Shown here piece by piece: positions 3,734 through 5,115 of a DNA stretch of 5,115 nt. Below the pieces are notes generated by a model. That model worked only from the letters and a program-made list of their open reading frames with translations. It made no database searches and was not told the DNA's origin. Each line of letters begins with the position of its first letter. Position 1 is the stretch's first letter. The translations under genes were made by a program, and so were the position numbers. The DNA is taken from NCBI GenBank assembly GCA_002348185.1, contig DDYW01000088.1, positions 1,062 through 6,176 on the forward strand, given 5' to 3'. The stretch comes from Candidatus Hydrogenedentes bacterium UBA2224 (lineage in GTDB: Bacteria > Hydrogenedentota > Hydrogenedentia > Hydrogenedentales > SLHB01).

Positions 3734-5115
3734 TTACGCGAGGGCATCCTCCGCCTCATCCAGGCCCGGCTCATTCGACGCCGGACTCACTTCAAGCTCT
3801 TCCGCGAAGTCTTCCGCGGCATCCTCCATCACCACCGCCTGCGCGTTCTGATAGTGCCGGCTGCCCGTTCCCGCCGGAATCAGGTGGCCGATAATCACGT
3901 TCTCCTTCAGCCCGCGCAAATAGTCGCGCTTGCCCGACAGCGCCGCGTCCGTCAACACGCGCGTCGTCTGCTGGAACGACGCCGCCGCAAAGAAGCTCTC
4001 CGTGCTCAGCGCCGCCTTCGTAATCCCCTGCAGAATCGGTTCGGCCTCGGCGGGAATGCCCCCCTTCGCCACCACCTGCTGATTGGTCTCCTGGAAGCGG
4101 ATCCGGTCCACTTCCTCATGCGCGAGGAATGGGGTGTCGCCCGGGTTGTCCTTGATCTTCACCTTGCGCAGCATCTGACGGATGATCACCTCGATATGCT
4201 TGTCATTCGTCCGCACGCCCTGAAGGCGGTACACCTGCTGAATCTCATCCAGCAGGTATTTGCGAAGCGCATCTTCGCCCTGCACTTCCAGGATGTCCTG
4301 CGGAATCACCGGGCCGTCCGTCAAACGCTGACCCGCGTATACGCGGTCGCCCGCCTGCACATTCAAATGCTTCCCTGGCGGTACCGTGTACTCCCGCTCC
4401 TTGCCCACGGGAGGAATGATCCGGACCTTGCGCATGCCCTTCGTCGCGCCGCCCAGTTCCACAATGCCGTCAATGTGGCTGATCACCGCCGGATCCTTGG
4501 GCTGCCGCGCCTCAAACAACTCCGCTACGCGCGGCAGACCGCCCGTAATGTCCGACACCTTGCTGAACTGCCTCGGGGTTTTCGCCAGCAGATCGCCCGC
4601 CTGCACCTTCGCGCCGTCGGCGACCAGCACGTGCGTCTGCCCCGGGATCGTCGCGTACGCAAGCACTTCGTTTTCCTGTCCGAGAATCGTGATCTGCGGA
4701 TGAAGATCCTGCTTGTGATCCGTAACGATGCGCTCCTCCAAGCCCGTGTCCGGGTTGATGTCTTTGCGCATCGTGATGCCTTCCACCATGCCTTCCAGGT
4801 GCACCGTACCCGTGGCCTCCGCCACGATCGACACGTTGTACGGGTCCGCTTCGTAAAGAAGCTTGCCCTTCTTCACCTTGGCCCCGTCTTCCACGTGCAG
4901 CAACGCGCCCGACGGAATCGCATACCGCTGGACCTCTTTCCCTTCATCGTCCAGCAAGGCAACCTCGCCGCCGCGATTCACCACGACCAGCCTGCCGTCC
5001 CGGTTCTTCGCCGTGCGCACGTTGCGGAACTCCAGCACGCCGTCATCCGCCACGCGGATCTCGCTCGACTCCACCTGCCGGCTCGCCGCCCCGCCGATAT
5101 GGAATGTACGCATGG
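3734..5115 (-). CDS. rpoC: RNA polymerase beta' subunit, C-terminal part (gene runs off the right edge)
   Basis: Beta' forms, with beta, the catalytic core of RNA polymerase. The visible 459 residues start inside the trigger loop: MRTFHIGGAAS corresponds to E. coli M932-R933-H936 and onward, and the partial codon before it fits the conserved Thr, so this Met is internal and not a start. A large SI3-type insertion follows (about residues 12-187). The other half of the trigger loop comes next at DITGGLPRVAELFEAR (188-203). Further conserved blocks are VYRLQGVRTNDKHIEVII (294-311), GITKAALSTESFFAAASFQ (363-381) and RGLKENVIIGHLIPAGTG (400-417). An acidic, low-complexity tail (about 427-459) ends at TAA. 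Compared with E. coli, the M932-to-DITGG interval is about 14 residues shorter. The gene lies 176 nt upstream of rpsL; the catalytic Asp motif and the N-terminus are outside the window. Confidence 0.98.
   Translation of the reverse strand, partial: MRTFHIGGAASRQVESSEIRVADDGVLEFRNVRTAKNRDGRLVVVNRGGEVALLDDEGKEVQRYAIPSGALLHVEDGAKVKKGKLLYEADPYNVSIVAEATGTVHLEGMVEGITMRKDINPDTGLEERIVTDHKQDLHPQITILGQENEVLAYATIPGQTHVLVADGAKVQAGDLLAKTPRQFSKVSDITGGLPRVAELFEARQPKDPAVISHIDGIVELGGATKGMRKVRIIPPVGKEREYTVPPGKHLNVQAGDRVYAGQRLTDGPVIPQDILEVQGEDALRKYLLDEIQQVYRLQGVRTNDKHIEVIIRQMLRKVKIKDNPGDTPFLAHEEVDRIRFQETNQQVVAKGGIPAEAEPILQGITKAALSTESFFAAASFQQTTRVLTDAALSGKRDYLRGLKENVIIGHLIPAGTGSRHYQNAQAVVMEDAAEDFAEELEVSPASNEPGLDEAEDALA

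Noticed and set aside
4386..4703. A 105-codon plus-strand open frame within rpoC
   Set aside because: It lies wholly antisense to conserved beta' sequence and has no motif or start signals.

Overview
The window is one stretch of housekeeping DNA with every gene on the minus strand. In transcription order, from the right end to the left, it reads rpoC (3' part) - rpsL - rpsG - fusA - tuf (5' end). This is the bacterial str operon directly downstream of the RNA polymerase beta' gene, an arrangement found in many bacterial phyla. The products are the C-terminal third of beta', ribosomal proteins S12 and S7, elongation factor EF-G and the first 29 residues of EF-Tu.

The DNA is GC-rich (about 60% by eye) and all the proteins are clearly bacterial. 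The beta' trigger loop carries a large SI3-type insertion, which points to a Gram-negative lineage and argues against Firmicutes, Actinobacteria and Chloroflexi. Several stretches of beta' remind me of Planctomycetota/Verrucomicrobiota-type or deltaproteobacterial-type sequences, but the phylum cannot be fixed by eye. S12 carries an unusual internal insertion of about 16 residues that could serve as a lineage marker.

Region by region: 5115-3734 is the beta' C-terminus. 3733-3558 is a 176-nt gap holding a good sigma70-type promoter (TTGACT, 17 nt, TAAACT, with an extended -10 TG) and an RNA leader of about 100 nt, so the ribosomal part can be transcribed independently of rpoBC. 3557-3135 is rpsL, starting at TTG. 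3134-3031 is a gap with two perfect GC-rich hairpins, at the place where E. coli S7 exerts translational autocontrol. 3030-2557 is rpsG. 2556-2274 is an unusually long 283-nt gap with several GC hairpins and no convincing gene. 2273-177 is fusA, and 88-1 is the start of tuf after an 88-nt gap.

The genes work together in gene expression: beta' makes RNA, S12 and S7 build the decoding and mRNA-exit parts of the 30S subunit, EF-Tu delivers aminoacyl-tRNA and EF-G drives translocation. I see no mobile element, CRISPR array, tRNA or rRNA, and no sign of a new system. The points worth a second look are the S12 insertion, the TTG start, the internal promoter and the structured intergenic RNAs.
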